Positions 18,041 through 26,787 are shown, numbered from the stretch's first letter. The stretch is DNA of 64,000 nt from CAVVEC01 sp963747105 (GCA_963747105.1 CAVVEC010000016.1:186001-250000), one strand, 5' to 3'. Translations and numbers: made by a program. The notes: generated from the letters alone by a model not told the origin.

Positions 18041-18834
18041 TCGTGGAGAACGATGTTGAGAAGGGAACTGTGAACCTGTAAGGCATCCCCAGCGTGATAA
18101 TCAATGAACCCCAACTCCCTGAACCGGTTCATGAAAAAGCTGACCCGCGACCGGGTTGTGCCGATCATCTCTGCGAGCGTCTCCTGGCTGATCTTGGGAA
18201 CTACACTCTCGGGCTTACCTTCCTTGCCAAAATGGGCAAGCAGTAGAAGGATCCGAGCCAGCCTCTTTTCGCTCGAATTGAAAAGCTGATCCACTAGATC
18301 TTCTTCGTAGCGGATGTTCCGCGACAACAGATACGCCACGAATATGTCGGAAAATTCATGCTCCCGGTGAAGCGCTTCCATCATGGCCTTCTTGTCGATT
18401 CGCAGAACGGCGCAATCCGTCATTGCGGTCGCAGAGCCCATGCGGAGACCTTGGCCTGCAAGCGAAGCTTCGCCGAAAAAGTCTCCGTCGGTTAATATGC
18501 CGATCGTTGCTTCCTTGCCGGTCTTCGAGACCACGGTGAGTTTGACCTTGCCCGCCTGGACATAAAACACCGCATCAGCGAGATCCCCTTGGGCGAAGAT
18601 TGTTTGTTTGCTCTGGAAAAGCACAGATCTGCCCTCGCCGATGGTGACGAGGAGTGCGTTGGGATCGAAAGCGCGCCTCTTCCTGGCCGCTACACTTGCA
18701 CCCATGGCATTACGCTTTGTTTGGAATATTGGGCCGATTGGGACTTGGCGGGCGATGTTCCTTCCGCCTGGGGAACCGTCGAGTTGGGCAGGAGACACAG
18801 GCACCTCCTTTTGCCTAGGAGCCGCCGCCGACAT
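18037..18834 (-). CDS. Crp/Fnr-family regulator, paralogue A
   Basis: This 265-residue protein has a cyclic-nucleotide-binding-like beta-roll (about 65-170): TIFAQGDLADAVFYVQAGKVKLTVVSKTGKEATIGIL, then GDFFGEASLAG. It has the long dimer helix (EFSDIFVAYLLSRNIRYEEDLVDQLFNSSEKRLARILLLLAHF) and a winged HTH (ISQETLAEMIGTTRSRVSFFMNRFRELGFI). Paralogues B (36443-37156) and C (37868-38545) are highly similar. The start at 18834 has GGAAGGTG upstream; Met 18705 aligns better with the short N-terminus of paralogue C. The effector is unknown. The three paralogues are the likely readers of the recurring palindrome. Confidence 0.9.
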   Translation of the reverse strand: MSAAAPRQKEVPVSPAQLDGSPGGRNIARQVPIGPIFQTKRNAMGASVAARKRRAFDPNALLVTIGEGRSVLFQSKQTIFAQGDLADAVFYVQAGKVKLTVVSKTGKEATIGILTDGDFFGEASLAGQGLRMGSATAMTDCAVLRIDKKAMMEALHREHEFSDIFVAYLLSRNIRYEEDLVDQLFNSSEKRLARILLLLAHFGKEGKPESVVPKISQETLAEMIGTTRSRVSFFMNRFRELGFIDYHAGDALQVHSSLLNIVLHD

Positions 18835-19187
18835 TATATCACCTTCCGGGGCAGCGTAAATATCCGAAAATCACATATCCGAAAAAATCACAACCCGCCC
18901 ATGCGCTTGGATGGTTCCAAATGACAGAAAGCAGGGGCGGTCGTCTGATGGCTCGCGACATGAGCCATTCTGCACAGTATTGTTAGAGAAAGTAAGCGAC
19001 TCTATGGGTGTCTCAAAAGGGCAGTTTGCCCGCCAAACCAGACGGCCCGACCTACCCTCTCGGAACAGGCCGACCCAGACACAGACACGGTCTTTCCGGC
19101 GCTCCGGTCGTCTTCACAAAGCTGCGATCAGCAACCGGTTGCGTTCGGATAAACCGCACATCATCAGGGCGGGTCCAAGGAAGATTC
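18835..19187. other. intergenic with a duplicated segment and one palindrome
   Basis: Positions 18961-19055 resemble 38581-38665 (TGAGCCATT.TGCACAGTATT, then CCGCC.AACCAGACGG). The segment lies upstream of Crp/Fnr paralogues A and C in both places, so it was probably duplicated with the gene. The palindrome GAGCCATTCTGCAC is at 18962-18975; its -10 is not clear. A tandem ATATCCGAAAA pair lies at about 18859-18890. Confidence 0.5.
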
Positions 19188-19736
19188 ATGTTTCTGGCGA
19201 GCAAGATCGTGTGGGCTGGAATTGCCTTCACACTTGTGACGACTGGGGTGATGCTGCAAGGCTTCTGGCGAAGCCCAGCAGGATCTGACTCCAACAAAGA
19301 GGGAGTTGCGGCCTTCGTCATCAAGAACGAGATCAAGAAGATACAGGAAACTCTGCGCGACAAAGGACACTACCAAGGCATGGTTGATGGCGTCTTCGGT
19401 CTACGAACCCGAGCCAGTATTCGCGCGTATCAGAAGGCTGAGAATCTGCCCGTCACCGGGCAGGTTGATTCCCGGACTGCAGACGGACTCGGGGTCAGAC
19501 CTGAGTCGACCTGGGGCAGTTCCGAGAGTGCTGGACCGGGGGTTGGGCACGGTAGTGACAGGGTTGGCGACGAGACTGCACAAGGCAAACCTTCGGCATA
19601 TATAAAATGGGCTGAAGGCTCGAGACGAACAAACAAAACACTACGGAAGGCAGTCAAGACAGTTGCCGCTCCTGAAAGCGGCCGGACAGATCCCGAGAAG
19701 ACACTTCAAGCTGAGAACGACAACCATCCCCAATAG
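19188..19736 (+). CDS. membrane-anchored peptidoglycan-binding-domain protein
   Basis: A 182-residue protein. The start was chosen at ATG 19188 because AAGGAAG lies 5 nt upstream and the protein then begins with a membrane helix (MFLASKIVWAGIAFTLVTTG). Residues 45-100 form a PG_binding_1 domain: IKKIQETLRDKGHYQGMVDG, FGLRTRASIRAYQKAENLP, VTGQVDSRTADGLGV. The C-terminus is basic and Gly/Ser-rich. It probably tethers the inner membrane to the cell wall. Confidence 0.8.
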   Translation: MFLASKIVWAGIAFTLVTTGVMLQGFWRSPAGSDSNKEGVAAFVIKNEIKKIQETLRDKGHYQGMVDGVFGLRTRASIRAYQKAENLPVTGQVDSRTADGLGVRPESTWGSSESAGPGVGHGSDRVGDETAQGKPSAYIKWAEGSRRTNKTLRKAVKTVAAPESGRTDPEKTLQAENDNHPQ

Positions 19737-19755
19737 TCCGCGGCCAGGAACCGGC

Positions 19756-19800
19756 CTGGTCACTTTTGACCAGTATTCAGAATCGTCACGGTTGAGTATA
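19756..19800 (+). promoter_or_regulatory. perfect palindrome promoter for the first SYLF gene
   Basis: CTGGTCACTTTTGACCAG (19756-19773) is a perfect 7+7 bp inverted repeat with a 4-bp spacer. It is the most symmetric copy of the recurring motif. AGTATA at 19795-19800 (30.5 bp from centre), or TATAGC two bases later, could be the -10. Confidence 0.55.
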
Positions 19801-19910
19801 GCGATGAAGAGTCTACACTGCCCCAGGTTCGGTAACCGAAGCGCAATTACGCCTAGGTCATCCAAAAACGGAAAGGCGGTGCGGAGCTAAAAAGAAGGAG
19901 GGCCTTACTT

Positions 19911-20642
19911 ATGAAAAAACTGATGTTCGTACTCGCAATGCTGAGTGTCGGAACGCTGTGCTGGGCAGGGTCGGCGCGGGAAGATGCCACCGACCGACTG
20001 GGCAATGCCACCACAGTGATGCACGAAATTATGGGGATGCCTGACAAGGGAATCCCGGAAGAAGTGTTGGAGCATGCAAAGTGCGTGGCCGTTATACCGC
20101 ACATGGTCAAAGGTGGTTTTATCTTCGGAGGTAAGGGAGGCAAAGGCGTAGCCACCTGCCGCACGGCGGATGGATGGAGTGCGCCGGCGTTCATCACGAT
20201 TTCAGGCGGCAACTGGGGATTGCAGATCGGTCTGGAAGCTGTCGACGTGGTGATGATCATTCAGAATGAAAAAGGGATGCAAAAACTGCTCTCGAGTGAC
20301 TTCCAACTTGGAGCGGACGCTTCAGCGGCAGCGGGTCCAGTTGGACGCCATGCCGAGGCCGGTACAGATTGGAAGATGAATACAGAGATCCTGACCTACT
20401 CCCGTGCCAAGGGTGCGTTCGCTGGGCTCACGTTGGAAGGTGCATCGATCCGCCAAGACAATGATTCCCGGCACGCGATATACGGACGCAGGGTCACAAC
20501 TCGGGCTTTGCTGTTGGGCCAAGTGCCGGCTCCGCCCGCGGCCCAGCCGTTCCTTGCGGAAATTCACGGAGCAAAAGCTCAAGCCGTCGCCCAAGGGAAA
20601 GCTGAAGCGAAAGCCGAAGCTCAAGAGAAGAATCAGAAGTAG
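19911..20642 (+). CDS. SYLF-domain lipid-binding protein
   Basis: A 243-residue protein with a signal peptide (to CWAGSA). The SYLF / YSC84-like domain reads PEEVLEHAKCVAVIPHMVKGGFIFGGKGGKGVATCRTADGWSAPAFITISGGNWGLQIG, then AAAGPVGRHAEAGTDWKMNTEILTYSRAKGAFAGLTLEGA. SYLF proteins bind phosphoinositides in eukaryotes; bacterial ones are exported and uncharacterised. The Ala/Lys/Glu-rich tail is a probable linker. A broken paralogue lies at 24643-25363; both have the recurring palindrome upstream. Confidence 0.93.
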   Translation: MKKLMFVLAMLSVGTLCWAGSAREDATDRLGNATTVMHEIMGMPDKGIPEEVLEHAKCVAVIPHMVKGGFIFGGKGGKGVATCRTADGWSAPAFITISGGNWGLQIGLEAVDVVMIIQNEKGMQKLLSSDFQLGADASAAAGPVGRHAEAGTDWKMNTEILTYSRAKGAFAGLTLEGASIRQDNDSRHAIYGRRVTTRALLLGQVPAPPAAQPFLAEIHGAKAQAVAQGKAEAKAEAQEKNQK

Positions 20643-20816
20643 GGCTTGGGGGGGAAGTGAGCTGCCGCTGTTTGTCATTCGGCCGACTCTGTATGTTCAA
20701 GTGGCGGCACAGCCCTATCTTTTATCCTCTGGTTCCGCTCGCGCGAAGCAGTTCTCTCGCGAACATTGGATTGAGACTCACATTCGGGTGCTCGCGAATG
20801 AGCACAGGAGGTTGAC

Positions 20817-20966
20817 ATGCTTTGGACCATTTTCGTTGTTCTTCTGATTTTGTGGCTTCTGGGTTTCAGTTTGCATATCGGCGGTGGCCTGATCCACTTG
20901 CTGTTGGTTGTGGGGTTGGTGGTTCTGGTCATTAACTTACTGAGCGGACGACGAAGTGTAGTTTGA
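20817..20966 (+). CDS. lmo0937-family small membrane protein
   Basis: A 49-residue protein beginning MLWTIFVVLLILWLLGFSL, with a second helix LLLVVGLVVLVINLLSGRR. This is the standard lmo0937 family pattern and length. AGGAGG lies 6 nt upstream of ATG. A perfect inverted repeat GTGCTC/GAGCAC (20788-20805) sits just before the RBS and could control initiation or transcription. Confidence 0.87.
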   Translation: MLWTIFVVLLILWLLGFSLHIGGGLIHLLLVVGLVVLVINLLSGRRSVV

Positions 20967-21121
20967 AGAAAGGTAACAAGGCCTGTCCTGCACAGTGATG
21001 ACCCGTGCGGTTACTTCGTCTCAAGAACGCAGCGGTCAATGTGGTTCGCGACATGGAAAAGAATCACAGCATGGCCCTTCCTGCCCGGGGAGCCTAACTC
21101 GGCCGTGTAATGGGAGGAAAT

Positions 21122-21295
21122 ATGGCAGACAAAGAATGGACCGTGAAAGAACTGACAGAGGCTCTGAACCGGTTCCCATTAGACGCGAAGGTTTATTACG
21201 AGATGGGGCCAAACGGCCCAGGAACAATTGGGAAAGCGGAGTACGTCAAGGCCTGGGGCGCGGACGACCAGATGGGAGTGCTATTGGACCGATAG
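21122..21295 (+). CDS. small conserved hypothetical protein
   Basis: A 57-residue protein, MADKEWTVKELTEALNRFPLDAKVYYEMGPNGPG. The start was chosen at ATG 21122, which has GGAGGA 5-10 nt upstream, not at Met 21110. The EL..AL..FP.DA.VY pattern is one I associate with a short conserved family of unknown function. No TM. Confidence 0.68.
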   Translation: MADKEWTVKELTEALNRFPLDAKVYYEMGPNGPGTIGKAEYVKAWGADDQMGVLLDR

Positions 21296-21306
21296 GTTCG
21301 TGCCGA

Positions 21307-22020
21307 TCAGGGCTGTGAACCCGGCGCTGGTGCTCCGTGCCCATTGTTGAGGTGGATGCGAGAAAGCAAGGAGTGCGGTCCGCTATAGAGGAATTCCAAG
21401 GCGATGTTTCCGCCCACATATCCCAGCAGACTGTAGTTGCCCATCCTAAGAGCATCCTGGGCGTCGTAGCGGCCCGGATACCAGGCATAGACGGCCGTCA
21501 TGGTGCCGGCATACGGAGCCACCAGAGCAGGGAAAGAAAAGACGCGGTGTCCGTCTTCCCCGCGGCGTGCGGTAAAGGTCGATATCATGGCGTGGCCCAG
21601 CCGCGGAAACACACCTTTGCACTCACAGCGGTAGTACAGCGTGTCCTCCTTGAAGGCTTCTGCCAGCGCGTAGCGCGTCGTTGTGGTTACCGCCGCGATG
21701 CCGAAGTCAGATCCGAAGCGCTTGCCATAACCCTCCGCTCCTTGTTTCCACTCCGGCGGAGTGCTCTCTGCCTGGTTAATGCCAGCCGCAAACGCGGCGC
21801 CGACGATGGGGTACGGACCGAACCCGTCGAAGAAGTAGTTGCGGAGCTTGGTTTTCTGCGTCGGACGCGTGTATGTCACGTCTAGTTGTGCCGGAGTTGT
21901 GATCGCAACAGTGCCGGGGGATCCTGCCGGATCGGCCAGCGTTTGCGCTTTTGCCATCAGTGGTAGAGCTGCGAGGCCGGCGGTTGCCAACAGCAAGAGG
22001 GTGATTCGGCGCGTCTTCAT
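21307..22020 (-). CDS. secreted hypothetical protein
   Basis: A 237-residue protein with a clear signal peptide (MKTRRITLLLLATAGLAALP, cut near AKAQ). The mature part has KLRNYFFDGFGPYPIVGAAF, YGKRFGSDFGIAAVTTTTRYALAEA, a CECKG pair and a STFTARRGEDGHRVFSFP motif. It reads like a conserved periplasmic or outer-membrane-associated protein known from Acidobacteriota genomes without function. The start was chosen at the signal-peptide Met, not the upstream in-frame Met at 22062. Confidence 0.78.
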   Translation of the reverse strand: MKTRRITLLLLATAGLAALPLMAKAQTLADPAGSPGTVAITTPAQLDVTYTRPTQKTKLRNYFFDGFGPYPIVGAAFAAGINQAESTPPEWKQGAEGYGKRFGSDFGIAAVTTTTRYALAEAFKEDTLYYRCECKGVFPRLGHAMISTFTARRGEDGHRVFSFPALVAPYAGTMTAVYAWYPGRYDAQDALRMGNYSLLGYVGGNIALEFLYSGPHSLLSRIHLNNGHGAPAPGSQP

Positions 22021-22161
22021 ATCGAGATTCTCCTTGGTCAATTTAAAGTCCAGCCTGCACACGAAAGTTACGGCTCTTCATACGGTAAGCGGGCAAGTTC
22101 CGCGAAGGTGCTTGTGCCGGGACAACTCCGCTTCAAGAAAGCGATTACGGGCCCGCCCAGC

Positions 22162-22353
22162 CTATGCGTGTTCGATTGGGGAGGGCTTGATGCGTTTGCT
22201 TTGGCGAATCTGTTCCGCGGTAAACCCGCGCCCGCAAGTGCTGCAGCGCCAATAAGTCGTTGGACCTGCCACCATTCCCGTCCCATGCTGGTGATCGGGA
22301 CGCCTGGCTAGGACCAACTCGCTCCTACACTCTGGGCATTGTCGTTCAATCAT
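22162..22353 (-). CDS. small zinc-ribbon protein
   Basis: A protein of about 63 residues with two knuckles, CPECRSEL and CSTCGRGF, 30 residues apart. This is a classic zinc-ribbon spacing. The C-terminus is basic. No partner domain is present; it may bind nucleic acid or protein. An alternative start lies 4 codons upstream (22365). Confidence 0.68.
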   Translation of the reverse strand: MIERQCPECRSELVLARRPDHQHGTGMVAGPTTYWRCSTCGRGFTAEQIRQSKRIKPSPIEHA

Positions 22354-22415
22354 GACTTCACGCACCCGATGAACTTGTCTTGAGCTTCACCGAAGCTCAA
22401 TGACCTTCTTGGCTC

Positions 22416-23374
22416 TTAGGCCGAATTTGCTGATAGAACCACCTTGTGCCGCCCTTGGCTCCAGGTGATCCAGACGCCCAGCGCAATGACTGCCAGGGTT
22501 GGGATCACATAAATACTGCCCTCTGGCCCTGTCGGGCCACCACTCCATATCAGCCCGCCGGAAGGGTGAGTCGCAAACAGGTGTGCGCTTGCAGCCTGGC
22601 CACTGTTCGACACGCCGTAGAGATAGGACTCAGCCCAATCCCATCCGGCGTGCAGCCCAACCGCCCAGTAAAGCGACTTGGTCAGCCATAGGCTCAAGCA
22701 AAATACCAGCCCGACACCTACCACAGAAAGAATCCCGATCGGTGATTCTCCATGGTTCGGCAGGTGAGTGGCGCCGAATCCTACGGAAAGCAGCAATGCT
22801 GCCCACCAGAAACCAATGCCTCGCGCCAGCGTAGTTTGCAGATAGCCTCGCAAAAGCGACTCTTCGAAACAAGCCCGTCAGCAGAAAAACTAAACCCCAT
22901 TGCAATCCATAGCCCCATGCGCCTTTCCCATGCAGCACTTGCCCATCAAAGATCAGTAACCCACTCACCTTCAGCGCCAGAACCAAGGCAGAGAGCGCCG
23001 CAATGCCTCCCGCGATACCCAGAACGAATCGCGACAGCCTCCGTTCGCCCATGAATCCGTATGAGAGCAGCGGGCCGCTTCTCAATCCTCGCCAAGATTG
23101 CTGTCGCTATGAAAACGAGCAGCGCTGGAATGCCTACGGCGACTACGGTAGTCCACGACTGCAGACTTTGCTTGTAATTCATGTAGCGCAGCAGATGGTT
23201 CACGGGAACGCGTGTTACCAGCAGCTCGGCGATCACAATCGCCAGGAAAATCAGCATGCTCCAGCCGGACCGTATCCCTTGGGGACCAATAAAGGACGTG
23301 CGCAGAGTCCACTTCCGCGTTGGTGATTGCCGCCCTGGTTCTCTCCCGCTCATGGTCATGCGCTCTCCGCTCAA
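22416..23374 (-). pseudogene. CPBP-family intramembrane protease, broken in two places
   Basis: Three overlapping frames rebuild one CPBP (Abi) membrane protein. The N-terminus from about 23374 has SMLIFLAIVIAELLVTRVPV. The middle (about 23080-22860) has VLGIAGGIAALSALVLALKVSG and LQWGLVFLLTGL. The C-terminus (about 22855-22416) has RGYLQTTLARGIGFWWAALLLSVGFGATHLPNHGES. The catalytic EExxxR motif falls at the second break near 22855 and is only recovered when frames are joined. The His motif GATHLPNHG is intact. Breaks are near 23080 and 22855. Family members are Rce1-like proteases or bacteriocin-immunity proteins. Confidence 0.78.
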
Positions 23375-23395
23375 CTTAAGGGTTATGGCGGGACA

Positions 23396-23584
23396 CTATT
23401 CCCACCGCTCCAGAATCTCGACCTGCTTTCTGATGGATGCCACTCTCTGATCTATCAACTCAGCATCCGATTCAAGATCGGGAGAGATGCCGGGAGAGAT
23501 TGCCTTTAGCTTCTGGGCGTGGTGTTCCAGTTGATTAGCATCGCGATTCAGCACTTCGATGACAGATTTCAACGATGTTTTCAT
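23396..23584 (-). CDS. small coiled-coil protein
   Basis: A 62-residue, predicted all-helical, acidic/basic heptad protein: LKSVIEVLNRDANQLEHHAQKL and LIDQRVASIRKQVEILERW. No signal peptide. It ends 22 bp before the reconstructed start of the CPBP gene on the same strand, so co-transcription is likely. Function unknown. Confidence 0.62.
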   Translation of the reverse strand: MKTSLKSVIEVLNRDANQLEHHAQKLKAISPGISPDLESDAELIDQRVASIRKQVEILERWE

Positions 23585-23634
23585 AAATCCATAGCTTTCT
23601 ATTCAGCAGCTCACTGCGGCGCGGCGATGAACTC

Positions 23635-24504
23635 CTACCGGACAACTGGCTTGGGTTCCACCGGAATCGCCTTAGCCTCCGAGGGCGTTAGACGAGAAGG
23701 GTCGCAATAACCGTGACCCTTCAGACAAGCCGTGTAGTTACGTTCATGTTCGGCGTCGGCCAGCATCTTGGTCTCGGGTGGAGTCAGTTTTGAGTAGTCG
23801 CAAGTCTCCTGGCCGTTCTTACACTCGGCGATGTTGCGCTGGTGATCGGCAACGGCGGTTTGACCCGCTTCCAACGGAGTGAGTTTAGAGTGGTCGCACT
23901 CATCCCAGCCGTTCTCACAATTCTGCGCGTTGCGCTGGTGCTCTGCGGCCGTTACTTCGCTCGTTTCCTTGGGAGTCAGTTTGGAATGATCGCAGAGTCC
24001 GGTGCCGTTCTTACAGTCGGAGACGTTGAGCTGGCGCCTGGCTACGTTCACTTCGCCCGTTTCCGACGGACTCAGTTTGGAGTGGTCGCAATCGCCGATC
24101 CCGTCCTTGCAGTCGGTGAGGTTGCGCAGGTGCTCGGCGACGGCCATTTCACGGGATTCGGACTGGGTCAGTTTGGAGGGGTCGCAGGACGCCATGCCGT
24201 CGTTGCAGGCGGAGACATTGCGCTGGTGCTCGGCGACGGCCAAGGCAGTAGCTTCAGGTCCGGTTAGTTTCGAGTGGTCGCAGAAATCGAAGCCGTCCCT
24301 GCAGTTCGAAACGTTCCGCCCGTGACCGGCGAGAGCCACGGCGGCCGATTCTGACTGGCTCAACTTGGAACGATCACAACTCTCGCGACCAGCCTTGCAG
24401 GCTTCCAGATTTTGCGCGAGATCGGAGGACTGGGCAAACACCAGGATAGGCCAAAGACTAAGGCAGGCCATTGTCAAAAGACATTTCTGCAGGCTGATTT
24501 TCAT
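23635..24504 (-). CDS. secreted protein of eight 32-residue Cys repeats
   Basis: This 289-residue protein has a signal peptide (cut after VFAQ). It is followed by eight near-perfect tandem repeats of 32 residues, from about residue 34 to the end. The unit is CxxGxxxCDxSKLTxxE, then a helical VAEHxRNVxx stretch. Each unit has two Cys seven residues apart, probably one disulphide per repeat in the periplasm. The SKLT-xxE part recalls a helix cap. No known domain was recognised; the repeat should form a solenoid-like rod. The DNA repeats are diverged at third positions, so the array is old and under selection. Confidence 0.85.
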   Translation of the reverse strand: MKISLQKCLLTMACLSLWPILVFAQSSDLAQNLEACKAGRESCDRSKLSQSESAAVALAGHGRNVSNCRDGFDFCDHSKLTGPEATALAVAEHQRNVSACNDGMASCDPSKLTQSESREMAVAEHLRNLTDCKDGIGDCDHSKLSPSETGEVNVARRQLNVSDCKNGTGLCDHSKLTPKETSEVTAAEHQRNAQNCENGWDECDHSKLTPLEAGQTAVADHQRNIAECKNGQETCDYSKLTPPETKMLADAEHERNYTACLKGHGYCDPSRLTPSEAKAIPVEPKPVVR

Positions 24505-24642
24505 ATTTGTCCGCCTTTCGGACGATGGATCACACCAATTAGCGAGATCGCGTCATCCCCAGCCTGTCGTGCTGACCGGAACCGGCAGGTCGTTCCGGTC
24601 AGCAGAACTCGAGCGCTCCCGGCGGGGAGGGCAAACGACAGA

Positions 24643-25363
24643 TTACTTCTTGTCTTCTTTCAGCTTCTGCGATCCGTGCCTGTTGGCCTGCGTCTGACAC
24701 GGCCTTCAGGAATGCGTCCGCACTCTTCGGGGTTGAGACCTTGCCCGAGAGAATGTTGCGGAACTTCATGTCTTTGCCATAAATAGCGCGAGTGGAGTCG
24801 TTGTCCTGCTCCACTACCGCGCCTTCGAGCGTTAAGCCGGCGAACACGCCCTTGGAGCGCGAGTAGGTCAGCATTTCCGTGTTCATCTTCCAGTCAGTTC
24901 CGGCGGAAGCATGACGGCCGACCGGGCCTGCCGCAACTGATCCTTCACCGGTGAGTTCGAACTTACTGGAAAGCAGATGCTGGAAACCCCGGTCGTTCAT
25001 GACCAGCATGACCAGGTCGACGCCTTCGACTCCGATCTGCAATCCCCAACTCCCGCCGCCAACCGAGACAAATGCGGGCGCGCTCCAGCCTTCCGCCGTA
25101 CGGCAAGAGGCCACGCCACGTCCGTGCTTGCCGCCAAAAATGAATCCGCCTTTAATCAGGTCTGGCACTGACCAGGATGCACTTTGCATTGCTCAGCACT
25201 TCTTCCGGGATGCCTTTGTCCGGAGTCGCCATGATCGGCGTGCAGAACATCGACGGACGATTGCAGGCGTGCTACCGGTATCTTCGCGGGCCGAACCCGC
25301 CCAAGCGTAAGTTCCGACCATGCCTATGAAGCTCATCAACAGCAGTGACATTGTCTTTTTCAT
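24643..25363 (-). pseudogene. second SYLF-domain protein, frameshifted
   Basis: The start at 25363 gives a signal peptide (MKKTMSLLLMSFIGMVGTYA, then WAGSARED, the same cut-site sequence as the first SYLF protein). Breaks occur near 25290-25250 and near 25165. The main frame then carries LIKGGFIFGGKHGRGVASCRTAEGWSAPAF, WGLQIGVEGVDLVM and TDWKMNTEMLTYSRSKGVF. A third break near 24660 hides the likely natural end QKLKEDKK with TAA at 24643; the unshifted frame runs on to 24599. The promoter palindrome and conserved leader upstream are intact. Confidence 0.8.
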
Positions 25364-25394
25364 GAATTGTTCCTTTCGGAGCTGCGGAAGCTAA

Positions 25395-25443
25395 GGGGAG
25401 AGAACTTCAGATGGGCTGACTTAGCTCAGAGGACCTGAAAGAG
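25395..25443 (-). promoter_or_regulatory. conserved 5' leader RNA element, copy 2
   Basis: Minus-strand block closely matching 17765-17815, here 32-80 nt before the SYLF start. The stem AGCTAAG/CTTAGCT replaces ACCTAAG/CTTAGGT of copy 1 by a compensated change. The competing upstream hairpin AGGTC/GACCT of copy 1 is broken here. Confidence 0.55.
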
Positions 25444-25470
25444 AGAGAAGAAGTGCTCGTCTCCACCATC

Positions 25471-25512
25471 ATGATCGCTCAGGCGCAGAAGAATAGCTGA
25501 TCTGAATTGCTC
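25471..25512 (-). promoter_or_regulatory. class II-type palindrome promoter for second SYLF gene
   Basis: Minus-strand GAGCAATTCAGATC (25512-25499) with GATCAT at 25476-25471, 29.5 bp from centre. Predicted TSS near 25464 gives a 100-nt leader that contains the conserved RNA element. Confidence 0.45.
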
Positions 25513-25644
25513 ACTTCCTTGGTTGTCAAAGCAGATCGACAACTTTCACAGTTGCGCCTGGGCAATCTGTCTTGCGCTCAGGTTCAACAGTGCCGCCTCT
25601 GTGATAATCAGTTACGAGGTACCGCAAAGTATTTTTTGAAAAGT

Positions 25645-25690
25645 GAGCAATTGTGAACAGCCGGACCATAGCTGCCAGCCCCAGCATTAT
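25645..25690 (+). promoter_or_regulatory. palindrome promoter for FNR-like gene
   Basis: GAGCAATTGTGAAC (25645-25658), followed by GCCGGACCAT, a tail also seen at three other sites. CATTAT at 25685-25690 is a -10 candidate, 33.5 bp from centre. The regulator gene starts at 25789. Other sequence between 25513 and 25788 shows nothing further. Confidence 0.42.
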
Positions 25691-25788
25691 GGTTCGGTGG
25701 TGTGGGGTTCTCTAATATTCGTATTCTCAGAGGTCGTTGCTAAGCAACACTAAGCCCGCATGGCCCCTCGGGCAGATGAGGAACGGCC

Positions 25789-26500
25789 ATGAACTCGCCC
25801 TATGGTCTGCCCGCTGAATGTCTTACTTGTCACCTGCGTCCCAACGATTTCTTTTGCGCCCTCTCCCAAGAATCGCTGACGGCCTTCCACCAAATAAGAC
25901 ATGCCGTGGTTTATCCGGGGAACACGGTCATTTTTGTTGAAGGACAAACCCCGCGTGGAATCTTCATGCTGTGCCAAGGACAGGCCAAGCTCTCCATCAG
26001 TTCGATCGAAGGTAAAACCTTCATCTTGCGGATTGCGAAGCCGGGGGAAGTTCTCGGCTTACACGCAATTGTTACAGGCAAGCCGTATGAAGTGACGGTG
26101 GAGACGATGCAGCCAAGCCTAGTGAACTTTGTGAACCGGGAAGATTTCCTTCGGTTCCTCAAAGAGCATGGCGATGCCTGTCTGCACGCCGCTGCGCATA
26201 TCAGCCGTGACTGTCAGGACGCATACGAAGTGGTCCGCTCCATCGGATTGTCACACTCAGTCTCCGGGAGAGTCGCGAAATTCCTGCTGGCATCGGCGAC
26301 AGATGGGCGTGTCTCGAATGGAGTAGTCCGCGCAAGGCTAGCGCTGACCCATGAAGACATTGCTCAGCTCATCGGTACCAGCCGGGAAACGATAACCCGC
26401 ACACTGTCAGAATTTAGAAAGAAAGACATCGTCGAGCTGAAGGGGTCTATCTTGATAATCCTACAACAAGCCTGCGCTGGAGCACCTTGTAGCGGCCTAA
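25789..26500 (+). CDS. Crp/Fnr-family regulator, FNR-like, C-terminal frameshift
   Basis: This protein of about 237 residues opens ECLTCHLRPNDFFCALS, a CxxC-x8-C cluster as in oxygen-sensing FNR-type proteins. It then has the beta-roll (YPGNTVIFVEGQTPRGIFMLCQGQAKLSI), the dimer helix, and the HTH LTHEDIAQLIGTSRETITRTLSEFRKKDIV. The uninterrupted frame runs on to 26787 and would fuse it to the next protein. However, one base near 26460 shifts the frame. The other frame gives NKPALEHLVAA and TAA at 26500, the normal short tail. I therefore treat the fusion as an artefact. An iron-sulphur role is inference. Confidence 0.78.
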
Positions 26501-26517
26501 GTGTTAGGAGGATAGCG

Positions 26518-26787
26518 ATGCTTGCCAATTGGGGGAACCCTCCGTCCGTGCCACATGATTGGGAACAGCGCGACGACATAATTGCGGCCGCTTCGAGCTG
26601 TCCCGTGCCCGATTGCAGTTCCCTAGTCATTGAGTACCGGGCAGCAGGTAGCGTTAGGCCTGGCCACCCCGAAGATTGGGAGTTCACCTGCTCGCGTTGC
26701 GGAATAGAGTTTACGGTTGCTCAGGGCGGGCTGATCTTTCAATCTGTACCCAAGCAATGGCTTTTGGCAAACACCTACGTTGCCTAG
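26518..26787 (+). CDS. small Cys-rich (zinc-ribbon-like) protein
   Basis: An 89-residue protein from ATG 26518, with AGGAGG 7 nt upstream, which marks a separate start. It contains SCPVPDCSSLVIEY and WEFTCSRCGIEFTVAQGG: two Cys pairs 40 residues apart, consistent with a zinc ribbon. It lies 18 bp after the restored stop of the FNR-like gene, so the two are co-transcribed. Function unknown. Confidence 0.68.
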   Translation: MLANWGNPPSVPHDWEQRDDIIAAASSCPVPDCSSLVIEYRAAGSVRPGHPEDWEFTCSRCGIEFTVAQGGLIFQSVPKQWLLANTYVA

